This document shows positions 49,421 through 57,927 of a stretch of DNA of 64,000 nt, one piece after another. The position numbers and the translations under genes were made by a program. This DNA comes from MWCO01 sp964488865 (GTDB lineage: Bacteria; Myxococcota_A; Polyangia; Polyangiales; Polyangiaceae): the NCBI GenBank assembly GCA_964488865.1, contig CAZAWR010000024.1, forward strand, positions 45,235 through 109,234, given 5' to 3'. The notes below the pieces were generated by a model. It did not search any database and had not been told where the DNA came from. It was given only the letters and a program-made list of their open reading frames with translations. Within the stretch, counting starts at the first letter, position 1; each line of letters begins with the position of its first letter.

Positions 49421-51796
49421 GTGATCGACCTCCCCCTCGCCGCCGGGCTTGCCTTGGTCCTCGGCCAGCTCGCCCCCTCTTCCCCGTGGCCCGTGGCCTT
49501 CACCGCCGTCGGCCTCGTCGTCCTCGCCTGGCGCAGGCTCAGCGTCCCGCGTGTCGGTCTCCTTCTGCTTCTCTTTTCCTTCGGCTCGCATCGCGCCGCC
49601 ACCACCCTCGCCTCCTACGACCTGACGAGAGCCGCGGCGCGTGATGCCCTCGGCGCCCCGGAAACGTGCAGTGGAACCCTGCGCGTCGTCGCTTCCCCCG
49701 CACGCCGCGGCGACCGCTTCGGCTTCCTCGCCGAGGCCGTCGCCCTGCAGTGCGAGGGTTCCGCCCGCGTCGCGCCCGGCACCCGCCTGCGCCTGTACTC
49801 CCCCGCCGACGACCTCGCTCGCGGCGATGTGTGGGACGTGGTCCTGCGCGCCGGCGCCCTCGAGATTCCCAGAAACTTCGAGCTCGAAGGCGGACACGCC
49901 TACGCCGCTCGGCTCGGCGCCACCCTCAGCGGAGGGGTCCTCGACGGCGAACGCATCGCTCGCGACCACGCGAGCCCGGCCGCCTGGATCGACCGCGCAA
50001 GGGCTCACGCCAGGCGACGCATCGACGCGTCGTACCCCGCGGACGCCGCCCCGATGGCGCGCGCGCTCGTTCTCGGCGAGAGTGACCTGCCCGAGCAGGA
50101 CGCGGAGGCGTTTCGCCTCTCCGGCCTGTCTCACCTGCTCGCCGTCTCCGGCACCCACATCGTCCTGGCGGTGTTCGGGCTGGTTCGCCTGATCGGCGCC
50201 CTCCTGGTCCGGGTCGAGTGGCTCGCCTCGCGCTGCGACGTGGGTCGCGTGGCTGCGGGCGTCGGGGTCCCCCTGGCGTGGGCCTACGCGGAGTTCGCGG
50301 GAGCCGGCGGGAGCGTGCGACGCGCCGCCCTGATGGCCACTGTGGTGCTCTGCGCCCGTGCGATGGCGCGCCTGCCCGACGGGGTTCGGGCGTTCGGCCT
50401 CTCCTTGCTGGCCGGATCCCTGATCGACCCGCTGGCCGCCTTCGACGTCTCCTTCGGGTTGTCCGCTGGCGCCACGGCGGGCCTGTTGATCGCCTCGAGA
50501 CCGCTGGCGCAACGGCTGCAGCGCCTCCCGCGCCCGCTGTGTTGGGCGGCCGCGCCCGTCTCGGCCACGGTGTCCTCCTCCGCCTTCTGCCTGCCCTGGT
50601 TGACCTTGCTGGGCCCACGTTTCTCGCTCGTTGGGGTGGCGGCCAACGTGCTCGCCGTGCCGGTGGGGGAGATGGTCTCGCTGCCCGCCTGTCTCGCGCA
50701 CCTGCTGCTCGCGCCCTTCCCTACCGCGGAGCGAGGGGTGGCCTTGCTCGGTTCGGGCAGCTTGCTGCTGGTGCGCGCCGTCGCCCGCCACGCCGCGGCG
50801 ATGGAGTTCCTGGCCTTCGACACGCCCAGGCCTACCGATTGGCAGCTCGCAGCCTGCGTGCTCACCGTCGCCGCTTCGGTCCTGCTCCCCAAGCGCCGTC
50901 CGTCCTTGATCGCAGCAGGTGCGGTGGTGCTGCTCTTGCTGGAGTCTCTCACCGTCGCGGCCGCCCAGCCCAAGGGCAGGCTTCGCGTCACGGTGCTCGA
51001 CGTGGGCCAGGGGGACAGCATCGTCGTGGACTTCCCGGACGGGCGTGGGATGCTGATCGACGGCGGCGGGGTCGTGGGAAGCCCGGTGGATCCGGGGCTG
51101 CGGGTCGTCTCTCCCGTGCTGCGTGCGAGAAGACGCAACGTGTTGAGTCTTGCGGTGCTCACCCATCCGCACCCGGACCACATGATCGGGCTGGCGTCGA
51201 CGGTCCCGCAGGTGTCGGTCGGAGAACTCTGGGATACGGGGCAAGGGGAGCGGGAGGGCGCGGGGCCGACCTACGCTGGGTTGCTGTCCGGGGTGAGGGG
51301 GCGCGGCATCCCGGTCCGACGCCCCCCCGAGCTTTGCGGAAGGGTCTTTCCTTTCGGTGAGGCGAGGATGCGGGTGCTGGGGCCCTGCCCGGACATCGTG
51401 CCTGGGCGTGGGGGCAACGACAACTCCTTCGTCTTGCACCTACGACTCGGCGCCCGCTCCGCGCTGCTCGTCGGGGATGCGGAGCGAGAGCAAGAGTCCG
51501 ACCTGCTGAGGCTGGGGCCCGCCATGCTCCGGGCCGACCTGTTGAAGGTGGGGCACCACGGGAGCAAGACGTCGACCTCGACTGCGTTTCTCGACGCCGT
51601 GGCCCCGCGTGACGCGGTCATCACAAGCGGTGTTCGCAACCGGTATGGGCATCCGACGCACGAGACGCTCGAGGTGTTGCGGCAACGAGGGATCAGGGTG
51701 TTTCGGTCGGACCGTCACGGGGCGGTGCGGTGGGAGACGGACGGGGAATCGGTGTGGGTGACGACGGTGGTCGGTCGACCCCCGGAGGGCTCGTAG
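49421..51796 (+). CDS. comEC: ComEC/Rec2 competence DNA-uptake channel
   Basis: A predicted 791-residue inner-membrane protein that passes single-stranded DNA into the cell. The N-terminal part has hydrophobic helices and an OB-like domain (about 75-185). The competence core follows: HLLAVSGTHIVLAVFG, AGAGGSVRRAALMA, DPLAAFDVSFGLS and many transmembrane helices. The C-terminal metallo-beta-lactamase-like domain has VTVLDVGQGDSIVV, LTHPHPDHMIGL and LKVGHHGSKTSTS, so the metal site is intact. The GTG start is fixed by the open frame and homology. No other competence gene is nearby. It ends 2 bp before the stop of a convergent small gene. Confidence 0.94.
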   Translation: MIDLPLAAGLALVLGQLAPSSPWPVAFTAVGLVVLAWRRLSVPRVGLLLLLFSFGSHRAATTLASYDLTRAAARDALGAPETCSGTLRVVASPARRGDRFGFLAEAVALQCEGSARVAPGTRLRLYSPADDLARGDVWDVVLRAGALEIPRNFELEGGHAYAARLGATLSGGVLDGERIARDHASPAAWIDRARAHARRRIDASYPADAAPMARALVLGESDLPEQDAEAFRLSGLSHLLAVSGTHIVLAVFGLVRLIGALLVRVEWLASRCDVGRVAAGVGVPLAWAYAEFAGAGGSVRRAALMATVVLCARAMARLPDGVRAFGLSLLAGSLIDPLAAFDVSFGLSAGATAGLLIASRPLAQRLQRLPRPLCWAAAPVSATVSSSAFCLPWLTLLGPRFSLVGVAANVLAVPVGEMVSLPACLAHLLLAPFPTAERGVALLGSGSLLLVRAVARHAAAMEFLAFDTPRPTDWQLAACVLTVAASVLLPKRRPSLIAAGAVVLLLLESLTVAAAQPKGRLRVTVLDVGQGDSIVVDFPDGRGMLIDGGGVVGSPVDPGLRVVSPVLRARRRNVLSLAVLTHPHPDHMIGLASTVPQVSVGELWDTGQGEREGAGPTYAGLLSGVRGRGIPVRRPPELCGRVFPFGEARMRVLGPCPDIVPGRGGNDNSFVLHLRLGARSALLVGDAEREQESDLLRLGPAMLRADLLKVGHHGSKTSTSTAFLDAVAPRDAVITSGVRNRYGHPTHETLEVLRQRGIRVFRSDRHGAVRWETDGESVWVTTVVGRPPEGS

Positions 51797-51798
51797 GC

Positions 51799-52113
51799 TC
51801 AGGCCGCGCGAACCGCCGGTAAGAGCACCGGAACGCCGGCCGACTCGCAGTCCTCTGCCAGGTCGCAGATTGGGGGGACCGTGTCGATGCTCGCCACGTG
51901 GCTCTGGATCTCTCTCGCCGCCGCATGAAGCTCGGAGCCGGTCGGTACGTTCATCGCCGTCGGGCGGGTGCGACACCGCGCGCAAGCGATGCGGTGGGCG
52001 GCCAGGGCCAGGCTTCCAGCGTCCTCCAAAAGGAGGTGGTAGCACTGCGGGTCTTCACGGAGCCGTCGCAGCCATTCGCTGGGGCGTTCGATTTCGTCTC
52101 GGGTTCGCATCAT
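51799..52113 (-). CDS. Small Cys-containing protein of unknown function
   Basis: A predicted 104-residue soluble protein. It has a GGAG site 8 bp before the tandem ATGATG start (52113/52110). The helical N-half (EWLRRLREDPQCYHLLLEDA) leads to IACARCRTRP, then a helical stretch and CDLAEDC near the end. Four to five cysteines could bind a metal. No family is recognised. Convergent with comEC at a distance of 2 bp. The coding case is moderate: the frame is long for this GC content, but antisense frames here are often long as well. Confidence 0.5.
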   Translation of the reverse strand: MMRTRDEIERPSEWLRRLREDPQCYHLLLEDAGSLALAAHRIACARCRTRPTAMNVPTGSELHAAAREIQSHVASIDTVPPICDLAEDCESAGVPVLLPAVRAA

Positions 52114-52504
52114 GGGAGGTGCTCCGATCTGGATGCCCATGAGGTGAGCAATCGCCGTGCCGTCTTTGGTTGGCCGCCCCGAACAGCCCAGATTCCCACC
52201 CGACACCCCGGACCAGACCGCGAAATCGTGCCGAGTCTTGCGTGTCAGTCCGACAAAGGGGTGATCCTCATGTCACAGGGGGCTTGAAATGCGACCACCG
52301 CGTGTCGCGTCAATCGTGAAGATTTGTTGCAGTCGCGAAAGCCCGATTACCAGACCTGCAAGGGTAGATTTCACGCAACCGGAGCACCTCCGTGGCCGAT
52401 GTAAGGGCATGCAACCACAGCTTCCTTGGGCCTGAGCTTGCAGGTTGCTGGACAGTCACGTTGACACGATCCGGGCCGGCCCCGTCGTCGGGGATCGAGC
52501 AGCC
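52114..52504. other. Gene-free stretch of about 390 bp
   Basis: No convincing gene. A hairpin CCCCG-TCGT-CGGGG at 52480-52493 lies just after the end of the DUF6485 gene. A lower-GC patch near 52310-52370 (GAAGATTTGTTGCAG) may hold a promoter for the small gene ending at 51799. Nothing else stands out. Confidence 0.5.
52480..52493 (-). terminator. Hairpin downstream of the DUF6485 gene
   Basis: A 5-bp perfect stem (CCCCG/CGGGG) with a 4-nt loop begins about 11 bp beyond the stop at 52505. There is no T-tract, so intrinsic termination would be weak. Confidence 0.35.
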
Positions 52505-52705
52505 CTACCGCTTCTGGCAGGCGACGAACCGCGCGATGGAACGGTCGTAGGTCCGCTCGACGTCGTTGGGGAAGTAGCATGCCGGCAGCTCCCCGGCGCG
52601 ACGGTGGTAGTGCAAGCACTCGCAGCAGTTGCCCTTGCGCGGGCAGGGATCGTACGTGCAGTTGCACTGCCGCATGTTGTTCTGGATCCGGGTACAATCC
52701 TTCAT
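52505..52705 (-). CDS. DUF6485-family Cys-rich small protein
   Basis: A predicted 66-residue protein with a GAAGG site directly before the ATG. The sequence MRQCNCTYDPCPRKGNCCEC, HYHRRAGELPACYFP and VERTYDRSIARFV fits the DUF6485 pattern as I recall it (NCNCTY-PC-RKG-CCEC ... ELPACFFP ... TYDRSI-RF). Seven cysteines suggest a zinc or iron-sulfur site. The function is unknown. It is short enough to be missed by automatic callers. It is divergent from the cyclase gene at 52754, with about 48 bp between them. Confidence 0.85.
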   Translation of the reverse strand: MKDCTRIQNNMRQCNCTYDPCPRKGNCCECLHYHRRAGELPACYFPNDVERTYDRSIARFVACQKR

Positions 52706-52753
52706 CGCCTTCGAGCTGTACCGCAACGGCGCGTGATGTGGAATGGTGATGCG

Positions 52754-53416
52754 ATGGCGACTGGGATCATCGACATCACGCTCTCGCTTCGGGAATCCAT
52801 CGCGGTGTACGAGGGGGATCCACCCTTTCGGTTGTCCCCGGTCCTGCGTGTGACCGAGGGCGACCCGGACAGCTTCAACACGTCGCTGCTGTGCTTCGGA
52901 ACCCATACCGGCACGCACGTGGACCCTCCGCGCCACTTCGACGACGCACAGGCGGGTGTGGATGCGATCGACCTCGAGGTCCTTTGCGGCCGCGCTCGGG
53001 TCGTCGACCTGCGAGGGCGCGGGCGCCGGATCGACGAGGCGGTACTGTCCTCCTGCGACCTGCGCCGCGTGGAGCGATTGTTGTTGCGAACGGACAGCGA
53101 GGGCTGGGCCGACGGAGCCTTCGATCGGGACTATGTGCACCTCACGGCGGGCGCGGCGTCTTGGGTGCGGGCGCACGGCATCCGCCTCCTTGGCATCGAC
53201 TCCCCCTCGGTAGAGGGGTTCGACAGCCCGGGCATGCCGGTGCACCACGCGCTCTTGACCCTGAGCCCGGCCGTGGTGGTCGTCGAAGGACTGGACCTCG
53301 AGTCGGTGGACGCCGGCGAGTACGAGCTGACGTGTCTTCCCCTCAAGCTGGTGGGTGGGGATGGCGGCCCCGCCCGCGCCATTCTCCGTCCTGCTCTGCG
53401 CGCTCACGACACGTAA
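52754..53416 (+). CDS. Cyclase-family metal hydrolase (kynurenine-formamidase-like)
   Basis: A predicted 220-residue enzyme. The family motif GTHTGTHVDPPRHF (about 52-65) supplies the metal-binding His and Asp residues. ITLSLRESIAVYEGDPPF at the start and IDSPSVEG, HHALL and the C-terminal CLPLKLVGGDGGPARAIL also match KynB-type proteins. It may hydrolyse N-formylkynurenine, but no other tryptophan-degradation gene is near, and the family includes other amide or ester hydrolases. The ATG at 52736 is an alternative start. No ribosome-binding site decides between them. Confidence 0.87.
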   Translation: MATGIIDITLSLRESIAVYEGDPPFRLSPVLRVTEGDPDSFNTSLLCFGTHTGTHVDPPRHFDDAQAGVDAIDLEVLCGRARVVDLRGRGRRIDEAVLSSCDLRRVERLLLRTDSEGWADGAFDRDYVHLTAGAASWVRAHGIRLLGIDSPSVEGFDSPGMPVHHALLTLSPAVVVVEGLDLESVDAGEYELTCLPLKLVGGDGGPARAILRPALRAHDT

Positions 53417-53467
53417 CTCACAGCGCAATCGACAGACCCGCCAACAAACCCTAGGCTGCGACCCGCG

Positions 53468-54727
53468 ATGAACCACTCCATCCCGCCCACCGTCACGACG
53501 CCCTGCGCTCCCCAGACACGCCGCCCCACCGTCGCCCTCGGGGTCACCGGAAGCATCGCCGCCTTCAAGGCCATCGAGATCGCCCGGCTCCTCATCCAGC
53601 ACGGCGTGCGCGTACTGCCCGTCATGACACGCTCCGGGGCACGGTTCGTCGGTCCCATCGCCTTCACCGGCCTGTGCGGTGAGCCCGCCCGCACGGACAT
53701 GTGGGACGAAACCTTCGCAGGCGAGCTGCACGTGCACCTCGCCACCGAGGCCGACGTCGTGCTGATTGCGCCCGCCACCGCGGACGTGCTCGCGCGGTTC
53801 GCCTCCGGCCGCGCCGACGACTTGCTGACCGCACTCGCCCTCTGCGCACGCGGTCCCGTGATCGCCGCCCCCGCCATGCACCCACGCATGTGGGCCCACC
53901 CCGCCACCCAGCGCAACGTCCGCGTCCTCGAGCAGGACGGCAGGATCGACCTCGTGGGTCCCGTCGTCGGACCGGTCGCGAACGGTGAGGTGGGCATGGG
54001 CCGCATGGCGGAACCCCACGACATCGTGGCCACCGTCATGGCACGCCTTGCGCCCCAAGACCTGCGATCCATGCACGTCGTCGTGACCGCCGGCCCCACC
54101 GTGGAGGACATCGACCCGGTGCGTTTTCTGAGCAACCGCTCCACCGGTCGCATGGGCTTCTCCGTCGCAAGAAGGGCCGCCGCCCGCGGCGCCCGCGTGA
54201 CCTTGATCGCTGGCCCGTCCGAGCTGCCGACCCCCACGGGCGCCAAGCGCGTCGACGTGCGCTCCGCCCTCGAGATGCGCAACGCCTTGCACAAGGTCCT
54301 GGGCCCGTCCCTGCAAGAGGCCGACGTGCTCGTCATGGCTGCCGCCGTCGGAGATTACCGCCCCGCCCTGAAGTTCGAAGAAAAGGTGAAGCGCGGCGCC
54401 GACGCGATTACCTTGGAGCTCGTTCCCAACCCCGACATCCTCGCCGAGCTTGGCACGCTGCGCACCGGGCCTCGCCCCCTGCTCGTCGGCTTCGCCGTCG
54501 AGACCGAGCAGGAAGACGCCCTCGTCGAGCAAGCCCTCGGCAAGCTTGCGCGCAAACGCGTGGACTTCGTCGTCGGCAACGCTGCCTCCGTCGGCTTCGG
54601 CGGCGACTCGAACCAGGCCGTCCTCGTCGGTCACGACGGCGTCGATCACTTGCCCCTCATGGCGAAAGACGCGCTCGCCGACAGGATCCTCGACCGCGTG
54701 CGCGCTTGCCTCGCCGAGCGAGGCTGA
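53468..54727 (+). CDS. coaBC: CoaBC (phosphopantothenoylcysteine synthetase/decarboxylase)
   Basis: A predicted 419-residue bifunctional enzyme of coenzyme A synthesis. The CoaC half has VTGSIAAFKAIEIARLL, the active-site His in ELHVHLA and a flavin-binding ADVVLIAPATADVLARFA. Its PxMNxxMW motif reads PAMHPRMW, a His variant also known in actinobacteria. The CoaB half has TAGPTVEDIDPVRFLSNRSTGRMG, and the catalytic Lys region FEEKVKRG. Both halves look active. The CPBP gene follows after 1 bp, so the two are cotranscribed. Confidence 0.95.
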   Translation: MNHSIPPTVTTPCAPQTRRPTVALGVTGSIAAFKAIEIARLLIQHGVRVLPVMTRSGARFVGPIAFTGLCGEPARTDMWDETFAGELHVHLATEADVVLIAPATADVLARFASGRADDLLTALALCARGPVIAAPAMHPRMWAHPATQRNVRVLEQDGRIDLVGPVVGPVANGEVGMGRMAEPHDIVATVMARLAPQDLRSMHVVVTAGPTVEDIDPVRFLSNRSTGRMGFSVARRAAARGARVTLIAGPSELPTPTGAKRVDVRSALEMRNALHKVLGPSLQEADVLVMAAAVGDYRPALKFEEKVKRGADAITLELVPNPDILAELGTLRTGPRPLLVGFAVETEQEDALVEQALGKLARKRVDFVVGNAASVGFGGDSNQAVLVGHDGVDHLPLMAKDALADRILDRVRACLAERG

Positions 54728-54728
54728 C

Positions 54729-55400
54729 GTGCACGTCGTCGCCCTCGCTTTGGTTCTCTCGCTGATCGGTGCGGCCGTCGGCTTTCACCCGAGCCTGCAA
54801 GGGTCTCCGTGGATGTGGCTCGCCTTCGGGTTGTGCCAGGTCCCCGTGGCCGCGCTTGCCTTGCGCAAGCTCCACGCCGACGAAGAGCTGCGGGATCGTC
54901 TTCTGCCGCGGTGGGGTGACATCTCTTTGGGCATGGGCTCGGCCCTGCTTCTGCTCGCTGGCACATGGGTCGCCCGAAAGAGCATCGCCCCCGACGGCTC
55001 CCTGCGGCACGATTGGCTCACGCGGGCGTACGAGCAGGCAGGAGACCCCGACTCGCTCGAAAAGTACTGGGCTCCCGTCCTCGCCGCCGTGCTCGTCTTC
55101 ACCGCCCTCGAGGAAATCGGCTGGCGCGGTCTCGTCATGCCCACCCTCGAAGAGCGCCTCGGAACTCGCCTCGCATGGCCCGCCACAGGCCTGCTCTACG
55201 GCCTCGCCTTCGTCCCCACCGCGTGGTGGCTCCGCACCGACGCCGGACCCAACCCCCTCGTCATCGGGGCTGCGCTGCTTGGTGGATGTGCCTGGAGCTT
55301 TCTGGCGGCGCGCACCCAGCGCCTGATCCCGTCGATCCTGTCCCATGCGGTCTTCGTCTGGTTCGTCGTGGTCCAGTTCCGATTGATGAGCCTGCCCTGA
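54729..55400 (+). CDS. CPBP-family intramembrane metalloprotease-like protein
   Basis: A predicted 223-residue membrane protein with about six hydrophobic helices. The first CPBP motif EEIGWRG (Glu-Glu-x3-Arg) is intact near residue 123. The second motif, normally FxxxH, reads FVPTA and lacks His. The third has SHAVFVW, with His but without the usual Asn or Asp. It may therefore be a weak or inactive protease. The GTG at 54729 starts one base after the coaBC stop (TGACGTG). No substrate is suggested by the context. Confidence 0.78.
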   Translation: MHVVALALVLSLIGAAVGFHPSLQGSPWMWLAFGLCQVPVAALALRKLHADEELRDRLLPRWGDISLGMGSALLLLAGTWVARKSIAPDGSLRHDWLTRAYEQAGDPDSLEKYWAPVLAAVLVFTALEEIGWRGLVMPTLEERLGTRLAWPATGLLYGLAFVPTAWWLRTDAGPNPLVIGAALLGGCAWSFLAARTQRLIPSILSHAVFVWFVVVQFRLMSLP

Positions 55401-55522
55401 GGGCTGATCCCTCGCCTGGGTTCCAACCGCAGCACGATTTCACCGCCCGGCTGGCCTTCATGCCCCCTCGTCTTCACAACAACTGCCTTGTTCCATGGGA
55501 TTCGGGCGCTATTCTGCCCCCC

Positions 55523-56893
55523 GTGCTCCCCTCCCGTCGGCTCGTCCTCTCGCGTTGCTCGGTCCTCCTCGCGGCCGGGCTCGCTCTCTCATGCAGTGAC
55601 GACAAGCCGACCGTGGAGAATCCCTCCTCGCTCACCGGCGTCGAGGCGACCGCGGTCAGTGCCCGCAACGTCCGCATTCGGTGGCAGCCCATGGCCGACG
55701 CCCAGGTGGTCATCCATCGCGCCGCCTCGGGCAAGGGGTATGAGGAAGTCGGTCGCAAGGACGCGAGCCACGGACGTTTCCTCGACCTCGCGCTCGATCC
55801 CGAGTCCGCCTACACCTACCGGTTGACCGTCTGTCGCAACGACGCCTGCGAGCAGCCCCACCAGACCGGCTCGGTCTCGACTCCTGCGAGCGCGTTTCCC
55901 TCGTTCGACATCACCGTCCCTTCGGTGAATCCCGGGGACGACGTGGCTGTATTTGGCGTGTACCGGATCGCGGCCGAGCTTTTCCGGGAAGGTCACATGG
56001 CGGCAGTGGATCGAACGGGCCGTGTCATCTGGGAGTACGAAACCTTCGAGTGGGGGCCGGTCACCGAGGTCCAGCCGCTACCGGACGGGACCCTTGCAAC
56101 CGGTCAGAACCAGTACCTCGTGCACATCGACCTGGACGGCACCGAGTTGTTCCGCTGGACACAGACGACGGCTCGGCACGACATCGACCGCCTCGCGGAC
56201 GGGCGATGGGCCTTTCTGTACTTCGACCCCTTCGAGGTCGAAGGCGAGACGCGTCTGGGCGACGGGATCGCGGTGCTCAACCCCGACGGTACGGCGATCG
56301 AGTGGCAGTGGGCGGGGCGCGAGCACATCCCGTGGACCGACGTGAACGAGGAGGACCTGGCCACCAACGAGCTCGGGCTCGGGCAGGACTGGACGCACTC
56401 CAACTCCATCACCTTCGACGAGACGGGCAGCAAGGTGCTGCTCAACGTCCGCAACCTCAATCGCATCTACAAGATCGACGTGGCGACCCAGAAGGTCGAC
56501 TGGATCATGGGGGACGGTGGGGACTTCGGCGAGGGGATCTGGGACCACTCCCACGACCCGCAATTCCTCGCGGACGACCGCGTGCTGATCTTCGACAACG
56601 GGTACCGTCGTCCCAGCCCGCAATACTCGCGAGTGATCGAGGTGCAGTTCGACCCGTCGCAGAAGCGGGCGGAGATCGTGTGGGAGTACCGGGAGACGCC
56701 TGACTTCTACTCGTTCGCGCTGGGGTCGGCGCAGGCGATGCCGAACGGAAACGTACTCGTCACCGACGGGATCAACGGTCGGCTGGTGGAGGTCTCGAGA
56801 GACAAGCAGAAGGTCTGGGAGCTTGTGATTCAGAAGTACTATTGGAGCTACAAGGCCGTGAACGTTCCGCGATCGTTCTTCACGGACTGGTGA
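55523..56893 (+). CDS. Arylsulfotransferase (ASST)-family lipoprotein with FN3 domain
   Basis: A predicted 456-residue exported protein. A GTG at 55523 gives a signal with lipobox LALSC near 22-26. A fibronectin type III domain follows (about 33-110: VSARNVRIRWQPM, YTYRLTVCRN). The ASST-like beta-propeller fills 120-456: VDRTGRVIWEYE, GQNQYLVHIDLDGTELFRW, LDWTHSNSI-type segment GQDWTHSNSITFD, and DNGYRRPSPQYSRVIE. In ASST enzymes His residues carry the sulfate; a candidate is in QDWTHSNS, with another in WDHSHDPQ. It heads a run of three plus-strand genes with gaps of 7 and 1 bp. The ATG at 55460 is an alternative start. Confidence 0.83.
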   Translation: MLPSRRLVLSRCSVLLAAGLALSCSDDKPTVENPSSLTGVEATAVSARNVRIRWQPMADAQVVIHRAASGKGYEEVGRKDASHGRFLDLALDPESAYTYRLTVCRNDACEQPHQTGSVSTPASAFPSFDITVPSVNPGDDVAVFGVYRIAAELFREGHMAAVDRTGRVIWEYETFEWGPVTEVQPLPDGTLATGQNQYLVHIDLDGTELFRWTQTTARHDIDRLADGRWAFLYFDPFEVEGETRLGDGIAVLNPDGTAIEWQWAGREHIPWTDVNEEDLATNELGLGQDWTHSNSITFDETGSKVLLNVRNLNRIYKIDVATQKVDWIMGDGGDFGEGIWDHSHDPQFLADDRVLIFDNGYRRPSPQYSRVIEVQFDPSQKRAEIVWEYRETPDFYSFALGSAQAMPNGNVLVTDGINGRLVEVSRDKQKVWELVIQKYYWSYKAVNVPRSFFTDW

Positions 56894-56900
56894 CCCGTCG

Positions 56901-57926
56901 ATGCCGCTGCCGCCGCTGTACCTGTCGCCCCCCTCCGTGATCTTGCCGCCCACGCGGTTGGACAACGAGCAAGTCATCGCCCGGGTGCGAGCCAACTACC
57001 GGGGCGACCCGCGCAAGTGGACGCTGCTCGAGGCTGCCATGCGAAGGGTGCTCGACCGCTGCGGCACCTCCGTTCGCTACCTCGAGGATGACCACGACGT
57101 GCGCGTCGGGGACTACGCTGCCCGGGCCGCGAATGCGTGCCTCGAAGACCACGGCACCCCGCCCTCGGACGTGAGCGTGCTCATCTGCGGCGGTGTGGCG
57201 CGCGAGTACTTCGAACCTGCCACGGCCATGGAAATTGCTGCCAAGTGCGGCATCCAGAACGTTCACGCCTTCGACGTCACCAGCGCGTGCGCGGGCCAGC
57301 TCGAGGGAATGCACATCGCGGCGAGCTACCTCGCCATGCACGACGACTACCGCAAGGCGCTCGTCTGCTCGGCGGAGCTCACCCGCAACTTCCTGTGCTT
57401 CGACATCCAGACGGTCAAGGACCTGGTGACCAAGGCCGCGGGACTGACCATCGGAAACGCCGCGAGCGCGTGGCTCTTGAGCAGAGAACCCTTCGAGGGC
57501 GGCTGCCTGCGCGTCATCGGGTTCCGCAACCACTCCATGCCCGGACACTGGCACCTGTGCTCCGCCCCCATCGACGGCACCTTCACCTCCCTGTCCACCG
57601 ACCTGTTCAAGCTCAACGAACACGTCGCCCCGGAAGTCCGGAGCCTCGTCGCCCAGGTGGGCTGGAGCGTCGAGGACGTCGACCACTTCGTTTTCCACCA
57701 GCCGTCCGAGAGCATCTTGCTCGGTGTGCTCGATGACCTCGGCGTCGATCGCGACAAGGGGTTGCTGACGCATCACCTGTACGCCAACACGGTGAGCACG
57801 ACCGTGAGCCTGACCATGCACGAGCTTCTGAAGCGCGGACGCGTTCGCCCGGGAGACAAGCTGGTGCTGGGCACTGCAGCGGCAGGCTTCAGCATGGTCA
57901 GCCTTGCGGGAATCTGGGAGGCGTGA
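56901..57926 (+). CDS. Beta-ketoacyl-ACP synthase III-like enzyme
   Basis: A predicted 341-residue KAS III (FabH-like) condensing enzyme. The triad is complete: Cys130 in DVTSACAG, His265 in FVFHQPS and Asn295 in HHLYANTVSTT. The closing GTAAAGFSMVSLAGIW is the family end. It probably joins an acyl-CoA or acyl-ACP starter to malonyl-ACP, or makes a related C-C or ester bond. No acyl carrier protein or ketoreductase gene is adjacent, which suggests a specialised product rather than general fatty-acid synthesis. It starts 7 bp after the ASST gene, and the sulfotransferase gene follows after 1 bp. Confidence 0.9.
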   Translation: MPLPPLYLSPPSVILPPTRLDNEQVIARVRANYRGDPRKWTLLEAAMRRVLDRCGTSVRYLEDDHDVRVGDYAARAANACLEDHGTPPSDVSVLICGGVAREYFEPATAMEIAAKCGIQNVHAFDVTSACAGQLEGMHIAASYLAMHDDYRKALVCSAELTRNFLCFDIQTVKDLVTKAAGLTIGNAASAWLLSREPFEGGCLRVIGFRNHSMPGHWHLCSAPIDGTFTSLSTDLFKLNEHVAPEVRSLVAQVGWSVEDVDHFVFHQPSESILLGVLDDLGVDRDKGLLTHHLYANTVSTTVSLTMHELLKRGRVRPGDKLVLGTAAAGFSMVSLAGIWEA

Positions 57927-57927
57927 C

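Noticed and set aside
49343..51439. A 698-codon minus-strand frame
   Set aside because: It is the antisense shadow of comEC; composition is Gly/Arg/Glu-rich noise with no domain, while the plus strand has full ComEC motifs.
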